A DNA stretch of 64,000 nucleotides from Athripsodes cinereus. Lineage: Eukaryota; Arthropoda; Insecta; Trichoptera; Leptoceridae. Below are positions 25,333-38,082 of this stretch, piece by piece. Every line of letters begins with the position of its first letter. Position 1 is the stretch's first letter. The stretch is from the NCBI GenBank assembly GCA_947579605.1, contig OX388312.1:7192001-7256000 (forward strand). The letters run 5' to 3'. The notes beneath the pieces are model-generated. The model saw nothing but the letters and a program-made list of their open reading frames with translations. It was not told the origin of the DNA and searched no databases. Made by a program: the position numbers and the translations under genes.

Positions 25333-26248
25333 GTTGTGAAATATACGATTATCAAACTTGAGTTTTGCGTCAACTGTGATAGAGGTACGAATAAATTTTT
25401 GGAGTTACTATGAAAGAAAAATATGTTTTTCAATATGTCGGTACCTACTCAACAAGTAAATTTTTCTATTGTGTGTATATAATAGTCCACTCGTAAACTA
25501 GTGGATGGCATTTAAAAATAGAATAGAATATAGTAGTTCACATAGTTCTTGGAATAGGATAGGTTTGATAAGATAGGGGGGTTAGAGGAGTGTATTTTTG
25601 TAAGGGTATTCCATCCAGCAGACGACAATAATGCCGACAATATTATTGAATCCTAAATTCATATTGAAAAATAATATTAAACCTGTTGTCAAGTATCTGA
25701 AAAAATAAATATACCTATTAAAAACTTGAATATTAATTTGTTACACCAGTGTCATTCTGGAATTCATCAACAAAGAATATAATGCCCAATTCCTTCTAGG
25801 ATATTTGGAGTCATTCCTTAGAATCCTTTCGCAGCTGCAGACAATGGATCTGGAGTAGTAACTGGAATATATTATGTATTATTACGAGTATACAACATAA
25901 AGTAAAAAGAAGGCGAATATATTAAGGATCAGAGATGGTCTCAGTTGATCAAGAAAATTACTTCGTTAGTCGTTAACCCTTTAACGGAAAAATAACGTTT
26001 TTCCAAAGACGAAACTGACAATATAATGAACTCAAATACACCCCCAAATGGACTTTAAATAAACAATTAAATTAACTTGTGTTGTGAAGGAAGAATTGGT
26101 TAACAGCGAGAAAATAGAACCCGAACCTCTAGATTTAAAGTCCGGACTACCAGCCTCTTCGCCTTTTTAAAAATTTAGTTGTAAAACGCAAGTTATATTT
26201 ATTTACTCAGGTAGTTAAATTCCTCAAAAAATTTGCGACATAGCGGGA

Positions 26249-26259
26249 GGGGGGGGGGG
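26249..26259 (+). repeat. Run of 11 G
   Basis: GGGA followed by eleven G, then TGG (26245-26262), in otherwise AT-rich DNA. It could support a G-quadruplex or simply be a slippage tract. Confidence 0.9.
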
Positions 26260-26865
26260 TGGTAAATTTATATGAGTTCTTTTTAGACAGTCTATGTTGT
26301 ACCCGAAATAATTGTATTACAAAGTGTAACGAAGCGTTTTGTTACAGATTTTACAAGTTAACGAACTTAATTTAACAGATACCTACTTATGTGTACGCTT
26401 AGATTTTTTTAGATTAATTCGAAAGTTAACAAATGTGATTTCTATAACCTATAATTAACTGTTAACAAATTAACGAGTTAATGTCTATGTAGCTGTGATA
26501 TAAAGTATTATTAATATTATGAATGCTGGAAAGATTTGTATGGAATGAAGGGTGAAGAATGTCATAGAATATAAAATGTCAGTACCTACATAGAATGATT
26601 ATTATTAAGAATATGTATTCATTCACCATTGTTATATTGTGTGTTATGAATAAGGAATTTTGAAGATTGCTCAATGTTCAATAAAAGAGGTGACTAGGAA
26701 ACAGTGTTCGAAAACCTTTGGCTAGCATTATTTTTGATGTTGGAAATAACATGTTCTTTAATCTAAAAGTCAACTTTTTAATAAATTAGAGAGAGCCTAT
26801 TTTCAGGTACTTTACGACAAAAAATATTTTAAACTTCTCTACGAATGTAGGTAGGTATAGGTATA

Positions 26866-27385
26866 TTTATTCACTTATTCGTTTATTCGTTTATTCGTTT
26901 ATTCGTTTATTCGTTTATTCGTTTATTCGTTTATTCGTTTATTCGTTTATTCGTTTATTCGTTTATTCGTTTATTCGTTTATTCGTTTATTCGTTTATTC
27001 GTTTATTCGTTTATTCGTTTATTCGTTTATTCGTTTATTCGTTTATTCGTTTATTCGTTTATTCGTTTATTCGTTTATTCGTTTATTCGTTTATTCGTTT
27101 ATTCGTTTATTCGTTTATTCGTTTATTCGTTTATTCGTTTATTCGTTTATTCGTTTATTCGTTTATTCGTTTATTCGTTTATTCGTTTATTCGTTTATTC
27201 GTTTATTCGTTTATTCGTTTATTCGTTTATTCGTTTATTCGTTTATTCGTTTATTCGTTTATTCGTTTATTCGTTTATTCGTTTATTCGTTTATTCGTTT
27301 ATTCGTTTATTCGTTTATTCGTTTATTCGTTTATTCGTTCATTCGTTTATTCGTTTATTCGTTCATTCGTTTATTCATTTATTCA
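26866..27385 (+). repeat. TTTATTCG octanucleotide array, about 65 units
   Basis: An 8-bp unit repeats without a single change from about 26875 to 27339 (about 58 units). It then continues for five or six units with T-to-C or G-to-A variants at 27340, 27364 and 27377 before ending at TTCATG. Because 8 is not divisible by 3 and no stop arises, all three plus-strand frames stay open and give the octapeptide FIRLFVYS. No ATG lies within it, so there is no reason to call it coding. Each unit contains one CpG. Confidence 0.97.
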
Positions 27386-27640
27386 TGTTAAGCACAAAAC
27401 AGACGATAACTACATATTATATAAAACTACATATATTTATGATGTTTTTGTCGTTGGACGTTTTTTTTGTAAAGTTAACGTAAGGCCATTACTTTAAACA
27501 TATTCTTCTAACAAAATAATAATAAATAATTTGTTAGTACGCCTAAGTTTTATTATAAAAATTCTAGGACATAATAAATTCAAGAATTTATTTCACAATG
27601 CGACCAAATTTGAAAGTTTTTCGCGTACTATTTTGCATTT

Positions 27641-28432
27641 GAATGGCCAATTTCAAAAAATCCCTAAGTCCACTTTCGTCAAAATTGAGCTGACTGTACC
27701 ATCGGATGTAGATTTTTTCTCTCTGTAACATATTATTTTTTCTTGACCCTGAAAGATTCCCAAGTCCTTTTTTTAAATATTTAAAAGTAGAAAATAATAT
27801 TATTTTCAGTTCCACCGTAATAATACCCTAAGTCCGTTGACTTCTTACTGTCGATTGATAATAATATTGTTTGATAATTTCACGATAAAACTGTAACACC
27901 AAACTATTTTTCAATGTGAGTTTCAAGCTCTTGTGAAAGCATATCAATATTTGAAATAAAAATCATATTATTATTGTTTATTCTAGTGATAATAATATTA
28001 TTTATGGTTGATCATGCCATTGTTCTCTAAGCAAGTTCTCTATCAAACTCTAACAATATTAGGTTAATTTATTATGTAATATGGTTTATTTTTTTAGTTC
28101 TCTTCATTATTTGCAAATTATTAAAAAAAAAGTGTTATAGTTATCTATACATTATTACATTCCTTAAGGACAAAACCCTAAGTCCACCACCGTCCGTCCA
28201 TAAGTTATGTATACTTAAGTCCAACATTTTTCTTATTTTTTCTGATAAAACATATAACACTTAGAGAGTTCCTGATGTTGTGTTTTAAAATAAATAGTTT
28301 GTACCTACATCATGTGTTATTTTCATATTTTTTTAACCACAAATAATATTTCACGGTCCATTAGAAACATTTAAATGCAAATATCTCTGTTGTCCAAATA
28401 CGGACTTAGGGATTTTTTGAAATTGGCCATTC
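27641..28432. mobile_element. Non-autonomous DNA element with perfect 31-bp inverted termini
   Basis: Positions 27641-27671 (starting GAATGGCCAATTTC, ending CCTAAGTCC) are the exact reverse complement of 28402-28432. An ATTT flanks both ends (27637-27640 and 28433-28436) and may be a target-site duplication. The 792-bp interior has no ORF of note. The C(C/T)(T/C)AAGTCC word recurs inside at about 27759, 27826, 28176 and 28214, all in the same orientation. The superfamily is not determined. Confidence 0.75.
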
Positions 28433-28935
28433 ATTTACTCTTTTAACTTTTTTATTACCTACAAATTTACTCTTAAAAATGTGTCTTGATAAGCTATTGT
28501 AATTATTACAATAAATTTGTTGAGTGAAAAGAAGTATTGGAGTTAAAATTATTATAATGCTCTAAAACTAAAGGTTCTCGACATTTATCCTAAATGATGT
28601 TGTGAAGGGTTGAATGAAAGTTTCAATGAATTTGAATATCTTTTGGATTGCCTCACAATAAATGGTGATGATGGAGGTGATAGAAGATTGTAAGAAAGAT
28701 TTGGGGTGGAAGTAAATTCTTGTAAGGATTCAAGAAATCATTTCCGCTTTATAGCCGTGGTTTACTCTACTTGAAATGGGTTAATAAATTTGATTGATGA
28801 ATTAATTACTACAAATTAAATGGCAAAAAGAGTATTTACGAATACCAAACCCTAAGGATGAATGACTAATACATTTGCGTGATGGTTGTCCTACATAGTA
28901 GGTAATTGCATTTATTTGTTGGAATTTTCGACATC

Positions 28936-29032
28936 CTATAAAATGTACTATACTATACTCTCACACCCTATTCCAAGTGGGGTAGGCGTAGAGAAACAAA
29001 AGCCATATGGAGCCTTACATACTTCATTCGCA
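28936..29032 (-). mobile_element. RTE-like LINE 3' terminus
   Basis: On the minus strand CGCCTACCCCACTTGGAATA is followed by GGGTGTGAGAGTATAGTATA. This matches the last codons, TGA and (TATAG)n tail of the LINE at 20204. Only the extreme 3' end is recognisable. Confidence 0.6.
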
Positions 29033-29710
29033 TCTTTTACATTCATTCAATTAAAAAATATTTTTTGACCCGTGCCCTCTGCAATTTAAACATGAAACTG
29101 CTATTTTCTGGAGAAATTCCCAACAATCTCATGCATAGTATGTTGATACTTTTATAAAACTTCCCAACAAAACGTAGAATCAAACTCTGAAAAATATTAT
29201 ATTCTTTGATATCAGGAGAATATGAACGACATAGAGTAATAAATTTATTGCACCTGTGTGAATAATTCACATAGTCATAATAATAATACCTAATACAAAG
29301 TCATAGACCTTACCTGTATTCATTTCCATATCACGTTCTCGCTTCAGCAAAGCCCCTTCCCATTTGCTGCTCACTCTTTGATACTTTGTCTGGCATAATA
29401 CCATAATACCAAACACAAATACCTTCAATAGAGTCGATAATAACTTATGCATTCCTGATACATTCTATACTTTGCATACTATTGCTGGTATATGTAGTTC
29501 ATAATATATAAACTTTGATAACATTTTGATTACGTTCTGTTAAATTACATTTCATTGTTTGATTATGTCTATACTATATTCATGTTTCGCTGTTAACGCA
29601 GATACAGGTGTATGATTTGAATTAACATATTTCTGACAATTATTGAGATACATGAATTTAAACTACACACAAACCTGCTTGTATTGAAAATTTTGCAAGA
29701 ATAATATATT

Positions 29711-29925
29711 TCGTGGAGCAAAGAATTGAATTCCACTCTTTTTCATATTTTTTTGAGTATCATGTAAAAGAAAGGTGTTCGAAAAATAAAGTCATTTTAC
29801 ATCTTAAATTCAGCGATAAGGCTTCCCACCTATTTAGAAAGTTTTAATTTTTTGTTGGCACCCTTGCATGCGGATGGTCTGCTGACTTCCCTACTCGTTG
29901 GAAATGCTGTGATGAGATAGTGATT
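29711..29925 (+). repeat. Family S copy
   Basis: GTGGAGCAAAGAATTG, GTAAAAGAAAGGTGTTCGAA, TTACATCTTAAATTCAGCGA, TGTTGGCACCCTTGCATGCG and CTGCTGACTTCCCTACTCGT are family S blocks in order. It is slightly shortened in the second half. Confidence 0.75.
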
Positions 29926-30959
29926 TTTTAATATAAATTTGATATTTTCGAAGCGTATTAGTTTTCGTCTAGAAAGGTTTCATTGATTTAAACCCTCTTT
30001 CACAGCAGGCTATTCCTCTAACATCAGAGCATCCGAACGTCTTAAGAATGTCGTGGAAACACGTGGTTCAATTAGGACACAATTACTTTGAATAGAGTTA
30101 AATTGATTCTTCTTTGTGCACCTAACAGGACCACCAAATATTTATATGAACCAGACAGTGAAGTTCTTTATAGTAATTACAAGAACTTTATGGTGGACAA
30201 GTGGACGTACCTTCACCAATTTATCCATTTATATAGTTACCCAAATGCCTATTAAATTACCTCCCAAACTATGTACCTTAATAAAGCGAAATCATAAAGT
30301 TCCTTATAAGAAAGGGTGGAGAGTTACAGTCATAATGGATACCTTCCATTGTAAGTAGTGCCTATACACTCTGCCTAAACTATTTTCTAACTTGTTGCGG
30401 TTACACTGGCGACACGGCGTGTTTTAGTACGAGAAGTAGGTACTTGTTACTAGTATATCCCTTGTCTAAGCGAAGATTCAATCAAATTAATAAGTCACTC
30501 TGGGCGAGTAATTAAAGTGGACTCTGAGGAGATAAAATAACTGAGATACTACTTTCGTTGGAAATGGTTTGTTTCATTATAATAATAGGATGTTAGAAAA
30601 ACTTTTAGTTGAATTAATTAAATTAAATTGTTGTTATCCTGCTTTGACTTTATTTAAATAAAACAAATTTAAACATTAATGTATATTTTAGAGTTACCTA
30701 TATAGTATATATGTCAGTGGTCGAGATGCCTGATCCTCTAATTGATCCTCAAACAATTAGGTATGAAGTTTCGCGTTCGTTTTATGAGAAAAATTAACTC
30801 AAAATTTATGATTGATACCTAATATAAAACATCCAAGCGTTATTACCTTCAGAAATTATTCCTAAATCAAGTGCAAAAGGATAAGTATGTAGGTGAAAAA
30901 TTATTTCACTGCACATTTTTCTGCATACAACAATAACCGACTTTGAGGGCATAATAGAT

Positions 30960-31210
30960 TTCATACTACTACTCATCACGGCATATCTCACAAGTGGGAT
31001 AGCCAGCAGACCAGCTGCATATAAGAAACATGCAAGCTGTCCTCTCCATGCCAATGTAAAATCAAGACATTCAGGATAGATGTCAAACCTCATCGCTGAA
31101 CTTAAGGTGTAAAATGTTTTAATTTTTCGAACATCTGCATTTTACAGGACACTCAAAAACTTACGAAGAAGAGTGGGAGACCAATTCTTTATCGGGTGCT
31201 CCACGGGATA
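30960..31210 (-). repeat. Family S copy, full length, reverse strand
   Basis: The reverse complement of every family S block is present, from CATCACGGCATATCTCACAA to GGGTGCTCCACGGGA. It is one of the least diverged copies. The minus-strand ORF at 30806-31093 that spans it is fortuitous. Confidence 0.8.
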
Positions 31211-31782
31211 TCATAAAAAATTTATAATAATTGTGTTTATTGCACGTACCTATATACATATTTGGTGTGTTTACTATTGTCTCAATCTGTGAGTGATAGA
31301 TTATTTACTAATTTTGTACTTAAATAAAAGTATATGCCTACATACATAATGTAACGTTAGTAGTAATGGGAATGTAGGTATATTTATTTAGTAGATATAA
31401 TAGCCTAGTATGTCATAGACATAAGGCGTGCTGTAATTAAAACAAGTTAAAATAACTTTATCCCCTTCCTATTTTCATCTCTGTTATATAGCCAGTACCT
31501 ACCTATAACTGATGGGATGTTCTTAATGTCTTGATATTTTATAAAAACCGATTAATACGTAGGTAACCTTAATAATTATACCAGTAGGATTTTTGTTCCT
31601 GTTACTATTGTCGTAGTTAAAATATCATGACAGAAATAAATTTGAGAATTTCCGTAATAGGTTTCCATAGTTGCAAGTTTACTTTAAATAATCCCGCCAA
31701 TTTTAAAATGAACCGTATTTTGACTCTTGTTCAATCTCTTGGTTGACCATTTGCAACCAACTTCACTCTTCTCCAGCCTCGC

Positions 31783-31816
31783 GAGCTCGCTGGCGTGTTT
31801 GCACGTCAGCGAGCTC
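31783..31816. repeat. GC-rich hairpin
   Basis: GAGCTCGCTGGCGTG (31783-31797), TTT, then GCACGTCAGCGAGCTC (31801-31816) form a near-perfect stem in AT-rich surroundings. Its role is unknown. It could be an element terminus or a small structured RNA, with no further support. Confidence 0.7.
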
Positions 31817-32639
31817 CAAAATTAATAAAACTTTTGTGTTAATAAAGTGTTCAAAAGATAATTGAAACCCGTTTTAATCTAAATAAGAAGTGACAAAATA
31901 AACTTGTAAATTGATTTATTTAAGTAGAACCTGTTGTGTAAATAATAAGTTCGTTGTGAAAATTTAAATAACATGTGTGTGTGTATCTGAACCAGGCATT
32001 AAAATTAAACTATCAATAAATGTTTCTTTGTTTAACCTAAACTGTGTTTTTTAATTTGTGAAACCAATCAATGTAACTTTACGATTATCCCTGATTGAGA
32101 CTCAAACTCTGCAGACTGATTTAGCTGGACAATGTAAGGAAAGATGGACTTGAGTCGAAGAAAGAATTGGAGGGAAATTAAAGGGAAGATAAGTTGTTAA
32201 ATAAAATGGAAAAAGGTGTTACGCTATGGAGTTAGAATCCAGTTTCTAACGTGAAATTCAAACAATCGGTGAATGTACATGTACTTGTACATATTGTACA
32301 TATTGCAAATTGTGAGATATCTTTTTTTTTAATTCTAATCAGTTTTGTAGTTCTCAGCTATTCAATCTTACCTGAGTGAGCTTGTTGTCAATCTGTTGTT
32401 GACTTGACTGTCAATATAGTCATAGATAGTTTTATTCCACCACATAAAAAGCATCCTATTTATCTGCTTTAGATCAACCCGATTTTTTTTGGTTAATAAG
32501 ATGCTGAAAATATTGCAGATTATTTAAATGGTCTCACCTACTGATGATTTCTATATTTGGACTGCATTCCGTATATAATACTATTCTGAATAAAAAAAAA
32601 ACCACCCCTTACCGTTTTTTTTTAAATATTGCTTTTTTA

Positions 32640-32802
32640 TAGATAAATTTGGAATTCAAATAAACACAAACACACCCTAAACACCCTCACGTATGATTGT
32701 ATCGCAAAGTGGAAGTAGTATGGCAACGAGTGGATTCGAACCCAGGATCCTACGAATGAAAGTTCGGAACTTTACCATCAGGCCAACAACCACCTCAGTA
32801 GG
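32640..32802 (-). repeat. tRNA-derived SINE, reverse strand
   Basis: The minus strand has an A-box TGGCCTGATGGTAAAG (32770-32785) and a B-box GGGTTCGAATCC (32732-32743). A body containing GTGAGGGTGTTTAGGGTGTG follows and runs into A-rich sequence. The pol III boxes are correctly spaced, and the body has no tRNA acceptor pairing. Confidence 0.65.
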
Positions 32803-33192
32803 AATTATAAGCCATGAATAAAATATCTAGAAAAATACTTGATGTATAATTTATGAGGCACTATTTTATGAACATCCCGCGCATAGCTCATCAACTCCAT
32901 AAAATAGTAATTATGGCTCATCTTATTTCGTTTCTCGCTCATCTCATCAATGACTGTCAATATAATAACGATATTAGTCTGTCAAGGAAATAATTAATTA
33001 CAAATCTAACAAAACGATACTAAATATTTTCTCTGACAATTAAGACAAAAGTTTCACAGAAAGAAAGTTTACGAGGTTTGATCAAAAACCTAAAATGAAT
33101 TTATACAGCCTTCATCACTCATATATTCTTATCATCTTTTTAGGTTTTTATTTATCAACATTTTCTTGTTCCTTAATCAACTTTACATCTAT

Positions 33193-33374
33193 CTATACTA
33201 TACCATCACACCATATCCTAAAAGTCGAGTGGCCGGTATACCGACCGCGTGTGATAAATATGCAAGCTGCCTTCTCCCGTCAATAAATAATTTAGACATT
33301 GAGGTGGATGGCTCACCTCATCATTGACTTGAAATTTTCAATTTTGTAATCTAACGTTTTTGAACACCTTCCTT
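33193..33374 (-). repeat. Family S copy, reverse strand, diverged
   Basis: TACTATACCATCACACCATA, TATGCAAGCTGCCTTCTC, TTAGACATTGAGGTGGATGG and GCTCACCTCATCATTGA correspond to the reversed family tail and middle. The head is mostly lost. Confidence 0.65.
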
Positions 33375-34619
33375 TATCACGACATTCATAAATTTATAAA
33401 TGAGAATAAGAGATAAATTTTCCGTCGAAAATCATAGAATAATGTAAAAATATTATTCGTCATTCAAGAAAGTCTTTAAAAGTTATGTAAAAGTTCCGAA
33501 AAATGTTTTTGATATAGCTGAATAATTTCAATTAATATAGCAATAAAAACTCAAAAGAAACAATAAGTATACCAAAAACAAATTGAATTCATTCAACTTT
33601 GAAGAAACTAAAAGGGGGGGAGGGGTGTTAGAAGTTGTTTAATTCAATAAATTGTTGTTTTATGATAAATGGTGGTATTTTTGGTAGTTGAAATAGACAG
33701 TGAAATGGTACAGAATGCTTTCACAATGAAAGTTGAGATGTTCAGAGAGCTTTTACACTATCTATCATCAAGCTTCATGATGGAAAATAATAAAACCTTT
33801 TAAGTTTTCATTCTCCTTATAATTGTCTTCTCAACTACTCGGTTTTGTTATTTAAAGTTTGCTGAAATTAAAAATCACTGTTGTTTTTTTTTTGTTATAA
33901 CATTCAGAAGCAGTGATTTGAACGAAATATGCAAGTGTGACTAACTGTCGTACATTATTTGATTTGATATTATTTGCATAGGCAGAAACTAACAGAATGT
34001 TGGAATAATTATTATCTGAAGGCTGCATTCTAATCATAAAAAATTGCACAAATATTTATGTTAAAGATATATAGCTTTTTTTAGAATAAAACCTACATCT
34101 CATATTTGTTTTTCCAGATATTGTATTATTCACAAGTTTCAAAATGACATTATTGTATACAAATCAGATCGAGTATTCAAACCTCGAATAAACATTTACA
34201 TTGGCGTACCAGTCGCTTGAAATTTTATAGAAATATTTGACAACCATATTAAAATAATCTTTACTGTACATTTTCATTGAACAAATGGCGGGTTTATTGT
34301 CTGCAAGCAATTTCTAACAACCGACCAGTTGAAGTAACAGGGTAACAAAAAACCATCTTGTATTTAACGACGTCTTTATGGCAAGAACAGTATCACTGTT
34401 CTCATATTTTACTATACACCTCTAATAGTCACAAAGAACTTTATAAGTTTGTACCTAATTGACAATACAAAACTTTGAACATTTTCGCTGCAACGAATAT
34501 TTCTCTCTGATAGCGTAATAGTTTCTTCATTTACATTAGCAATCCTTGTTCGTTTGAAGACATAATAAAATAAGCATACATATATTCATTAAACTATACC
34601 TATTATTATTATAAGAGTC
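33375..34619. other. AT-rich stretch, no recognised gene
   Basis: A purine tract AAAAGGGGGGGGAGGGGTG lies near 33610. No coding region or element is otherwise supported. Confidence 0.5.
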
Positions 34620-34868
34620 CCTGAAATAAAGAGGTTTCCTTTTTTACTATAAGTTTTTGAGTGTTCCGTAAAATATATGTATTCATTGTATAAAATATCA
34701 AGTACCTATTATGTAGTTATTTCATCTACAATTCAACTAAAAGTAGATATGTTATGCGGCAATCCTGAATATTTTACTTTTTATGACACGGAGAGAAAAC
34801 CACCATGTTCATTACATGCACTTAGTCTACTGGTAACCCGGCACTTGAGAGTTGTGATGTGATAGTAA
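34620..34868 (+). repeat. Family S copy, strongly diverged
   Basis: AAGTTTTTGAGTGTTCCGTA, CGGCAATCCTGAATATTTTA, GACACGGAGAGAAAACCACC and ACCCGGCACTTGAGAG-like tail words are family S blocks with many changes. Confidence 0.55.
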
Positions 34869-35599
34869 AGATAGCAAGGGATAATAATTTGCTTTTCAGG
34901 AATGAAAAATTAAAAAAAAAATGTTCTACATTAGATGTAATAAAAACCCTATCGAAAATAGTTTAGCATAAAGTGAAAATAAAAAGTAAATCCGAAAAAC
35001 TTATGTCAATGTGATAATAAAATAAAATAAAATTATGCATATTGTCTATTACTTGTTCTACCATTCCATTTTCAAACACGTTTTCCAAATTCAAAATATC
35101 CTCCACGATCCTTTTTATCACTCATTTAAAGTAATTTATGGGGGGTCGGGTGAAGAAAAGCGAAACCCAATCTACATAATGTCTGGGTAGAACACCTCCC
35201 TACTGCCCCCTTTTGAGTAAAGGGGTATATTATATTGTCATCCCCAACTATTCTTCTCGATTGACACATGGTATGTATATATGCATACACTTTTATTGTT
35301 AAATATAAGAGATATTTCGGATTTCTTGAAAAAGTTACAATAACCGTATATCTGTTCATACTCATCACTTACAAAAATTTGGGTGTTTAATCTTGAAATG
35401 GAAGAAATACTTTTGACATATAATAGTAGCATTCAATTTCACTCACGAATTCGTAATTTTATAGTTATATTGAGGGCATTTTATTTATTTACAATATCTG
35501 CATATACCCATTACCCGTTGGCTACCCCAATTGTAATGCAATACATAGATCTATGTAGTATCATGATGGTTTCTTTTCAAAGTTTGGATTTATAAAGAT

Positions 35600-35800
35600 G
35601 TCCGTGAAGCATTCGGTAAAGATGCAGATGTTCGAAAAAATGAAGAAATTTTACATCTGAAATTCAGCGATAAGGTTTGCCACCCATCCTGAATGTCTTT
35701 ATTTTATATTGACACAGGGAGGACAGCTTGCATGTTTATTATATGCAGCTGGTCTGCTAGCTACCCCACTTATGGGATATGCCGTGATGGTATATCCCAT
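35600..35800 (+). repeat. Family S copy with internal deletion
   Basis: The head (GTGAAGCATTCGGTAAAGAT) jumps directly to GCAGATGTTCGAAAAAATGA, losing the GGTCTCCCAC block. The rest is close to consensus, ending GGGATATGCCGTGATGGTAT. An inverted copy of the tail word (ATCCCATAAGTG) directly follows, then a TATA/TAG repeat. Confidence 0.75.
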
Positions 35801-36394
35801 AAGTGTATATATATATGTATAGTAGTATAGTAACTAAAGATAGAAATTTCTACGTAGGTAGGCATGTATGTATTTTTATTGTTCAATGAGGTACCTACCT
35901 ATTATAAAAGTATTTAGTTCGCAAAAATAAATGCTGAACATCTTTCAAATACAATACTCAGTACCTACCTAAAGTTAAGGCTCATATTCAAACAAATTGT
36001 TTTTGTATGATATCAACAAAAACAAATTTGCATGAAATCGATTGTCAGGATTTTTATATCAACATTTAGTATTATTCACTATAACTGAAGAGCGTCAATA
36101 AATTACAAAATAATGGCAATAAATTTAAAACGCATTAGTATACTGGGTATGTTGAGTTGCCACATTTCTCCCTAATACAATAACACTGTACGAGCATCCT
36201 TTGTATATTTGATATTAGGTAAAATAAATAACATTACATTGCATAATATCCTCACTGATGCGTAATTTAATATGCGAACGAAATCAGGATACAATATTGG
36301 TTAAAAGTACGAGTAGGCTTTTGGAGCATTTATTACATGTTACAAGTACAATCTACATTTTAATATTATTTTTGCAGAAAGCTTGGTTGGTAGT

Positions 36395-36470
36395 TTAATG
36401 ATAAAAGTATGATTCTTTGGGAGAGATTTAATAGATCGAGCCCAATCTATTACACTATTAGAATTATAAC
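36395..36470 (+). repeat. Decayed tRNA-like sequence
   Basis: TTGGTAGTTTAATGATAAAA resembles an A-box region, and ATCGAGCCCAATC, about 30 bp downstream, resembles a damaged B-box. It is possibly an old SINE head. The evidence is weak. Confidence 0.25.
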
Positions 36471-36821
36471 TGAATTCGATCTTTGATACTGAACACTAAA
36501 CTACTCGATAATGATATCGGAAGATCAGTAATGAGATGTATAAGAGTAACTCATTAATTTAGCAAGTTTGATCAAATTAGTTACTTCGGTAGTTGTTTTA
36601 CGATAAAATAATCGTAATTTGCCTGATTGTCCTGACTTTTTACTGGAGGTACAAACATGCAAGATATTGGAATCCTCTGACGATTAAAACACCAGAGTTT
36701 TTGTCATCAAATACCGATCATTGACAATATGTCACGGAATTAATTTTAAGTAGGTACCGATGAAGGAAATAAAGTTTGTGGAATATTGATTAGTGATGCT
36801 GACAAGAGAAAACTTGTTATT

Positions 36822-36963
36822 ATTATGTAATTGAAACAAGTCTTTCTTTCTACTATAGATTGTTGATTCCAAGAGAGACGTCTTTCGACTTATCAGGTCA
36901 TTATCAATCTCTCTATCAATCATAATCTATAGTAGAAAGAAACACTTGTTTCAATTACATAAT
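36822..36963. repeat. Inverted repeat with 40-bp arms around a GTCGAAAGACGTCTCTC motif
   Basis: Arms 36822-36861 and 36924-36963 pair with one mismatch. The loop carries AGAGAGACGTCTTTCGACTT, whose reverse complement reads CTGATAAGTCGAAAGACG, similar to a minimal hammerhead core. Just outside the right arm is TATGGAATTCTACTATGTGT followed by GCACCGACACAAT, a block repeated at 37164-37205 and, inverted, at 47845-47880. Confidence 0.6.
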
Positions 36964-37065
36964 TATGGAATTCTACTATGTGTGCACCGACACAATTAAT
37001 AAAACTTTTTATATTAGAACGAAATTAAAATACAAATGTTTTCTTCTACTTTATGTTTTTATTTC

Positions 37066-37215
37066 ATTAAGAGAGACGTCTTTAATCTTATAAGGACATT
37101 GTCAAAAGACTTTTCTTTTAATAAAGAACATATAGTAGAAAAAAAATGTTTGTGTTTTAATTTAGTTATGGAATTCAACTACCTGAACACCGCCGCAGTG
37201 AATTGTTATATAAAA
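37066..37215. repeat. Second unit of the ACGTCTCTC / GGAATTC-CACCG element
   Basis: TAAGAGAGACGTCTTTAATC and TTATAAGGACATTGTC are followed about 60 bp on by TTATGGAATTCAACTACCTG and AACACCGCCGCAGTGAATT. The order of blocks matches 36870-37000 and, inverted, 47840-47940. This may be the terminus of a Penelope-like or other retroelement; no ORF confirms it. Confidence 0.45.
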
Positions 37216-37251
37216 ATTATTGATTTAATTTTCAGTTACTCTGTAATTTAA

Positions 37252-38082
37252 AACTCAAATAAAGGCTCCAGGGTGAATGACATGATTCCGCTAAATAGCA
37301 AAGCCTCATGGAATACATAATAATAAACAGTCGTAGTTTTTAGAGGAGCAGTGCAGTAGTATATATGTATTGTTATTCCCATATCGATTCACTTTCGCTA
37401 TCATTTATCCCGCCTGCGCTCTTTAGTTTGCACTGCACAACTATTAGATACCTACTATTATTACTAAATAAACTAACACCGAGTGATCAGTATGCTCTCT
37501 AGCACCAAGTGATCAGTTCAGGCGCATTATTAGGCCTATCATAATGTCATTCAAAATGCTCTTTTTTAGATACGCTAAGGTCAATTTTTACGTTTTTAAA
37601 TCTCGGTTGTTCTGTGTAAATGATTTAACGTCAAACCTACCGAACATATTTGATGTCAAAAATTTATAATGAAAAAAATATTTATTCTTTTTGCACATCA
37701 TCATTATAAAATAGTGTTAACAAAACATTACAAAATTTAAAATACTAAATAAAGCAATACAAAATTAAAAATTCTAAAACGAAATGATAGTGGTGAAGTT
37801 CATAAATGAAATGACCGATATACCATAAATACCAAATGCTGGATTTCTAAAAGCTAGAATGTAATGTTATTTTCGAAGTGTTAGATATTAAAATGTTATA
37901 ATTAATCAGTTTGAAACAATAAACATTCACATCTTGTACAAATACAGACAACTATTTCTAACTTTGATTCTCCATGATTTTATTTGTGTGCTTTATTTGT
38001 TGTTCATATATCTATTTTATTCATGTATATCTCGATGCCAATGAATAAGTATCTTCATATCTTTTTTTGGCATTCATTTATT
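37252..38082. other. No recognised gene
   Basis: The interval includes a slightly GC-richer block (37330-37450) without recognisable content. The rest is AT-rich. Confidence 0.5.

Noticed and set aside
26866..27385. Possible CRISPR array or coding repeat
   Set aside because: The units are contiguous 8-mers without spacers, and there is no start codon or gene context, so it is a microsatellite-like array.
27531..27815. Overlapping ORFs on both strands
   Set aside because: They overlap the left terminal repeat of the 27641-28432 element and have no known motif.
30806..31093. 95-codon minus-strand ORF with a protein-like look
   Set aside because: It is the chance translation of a family S repeat. 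The same words are scattered over the window on both strands.
31730..32040. Possible solo LTR
   Set aside because: No TG...CA-bounded direct repeat or target duplication could be found; only AATAAA words and a hairpin.
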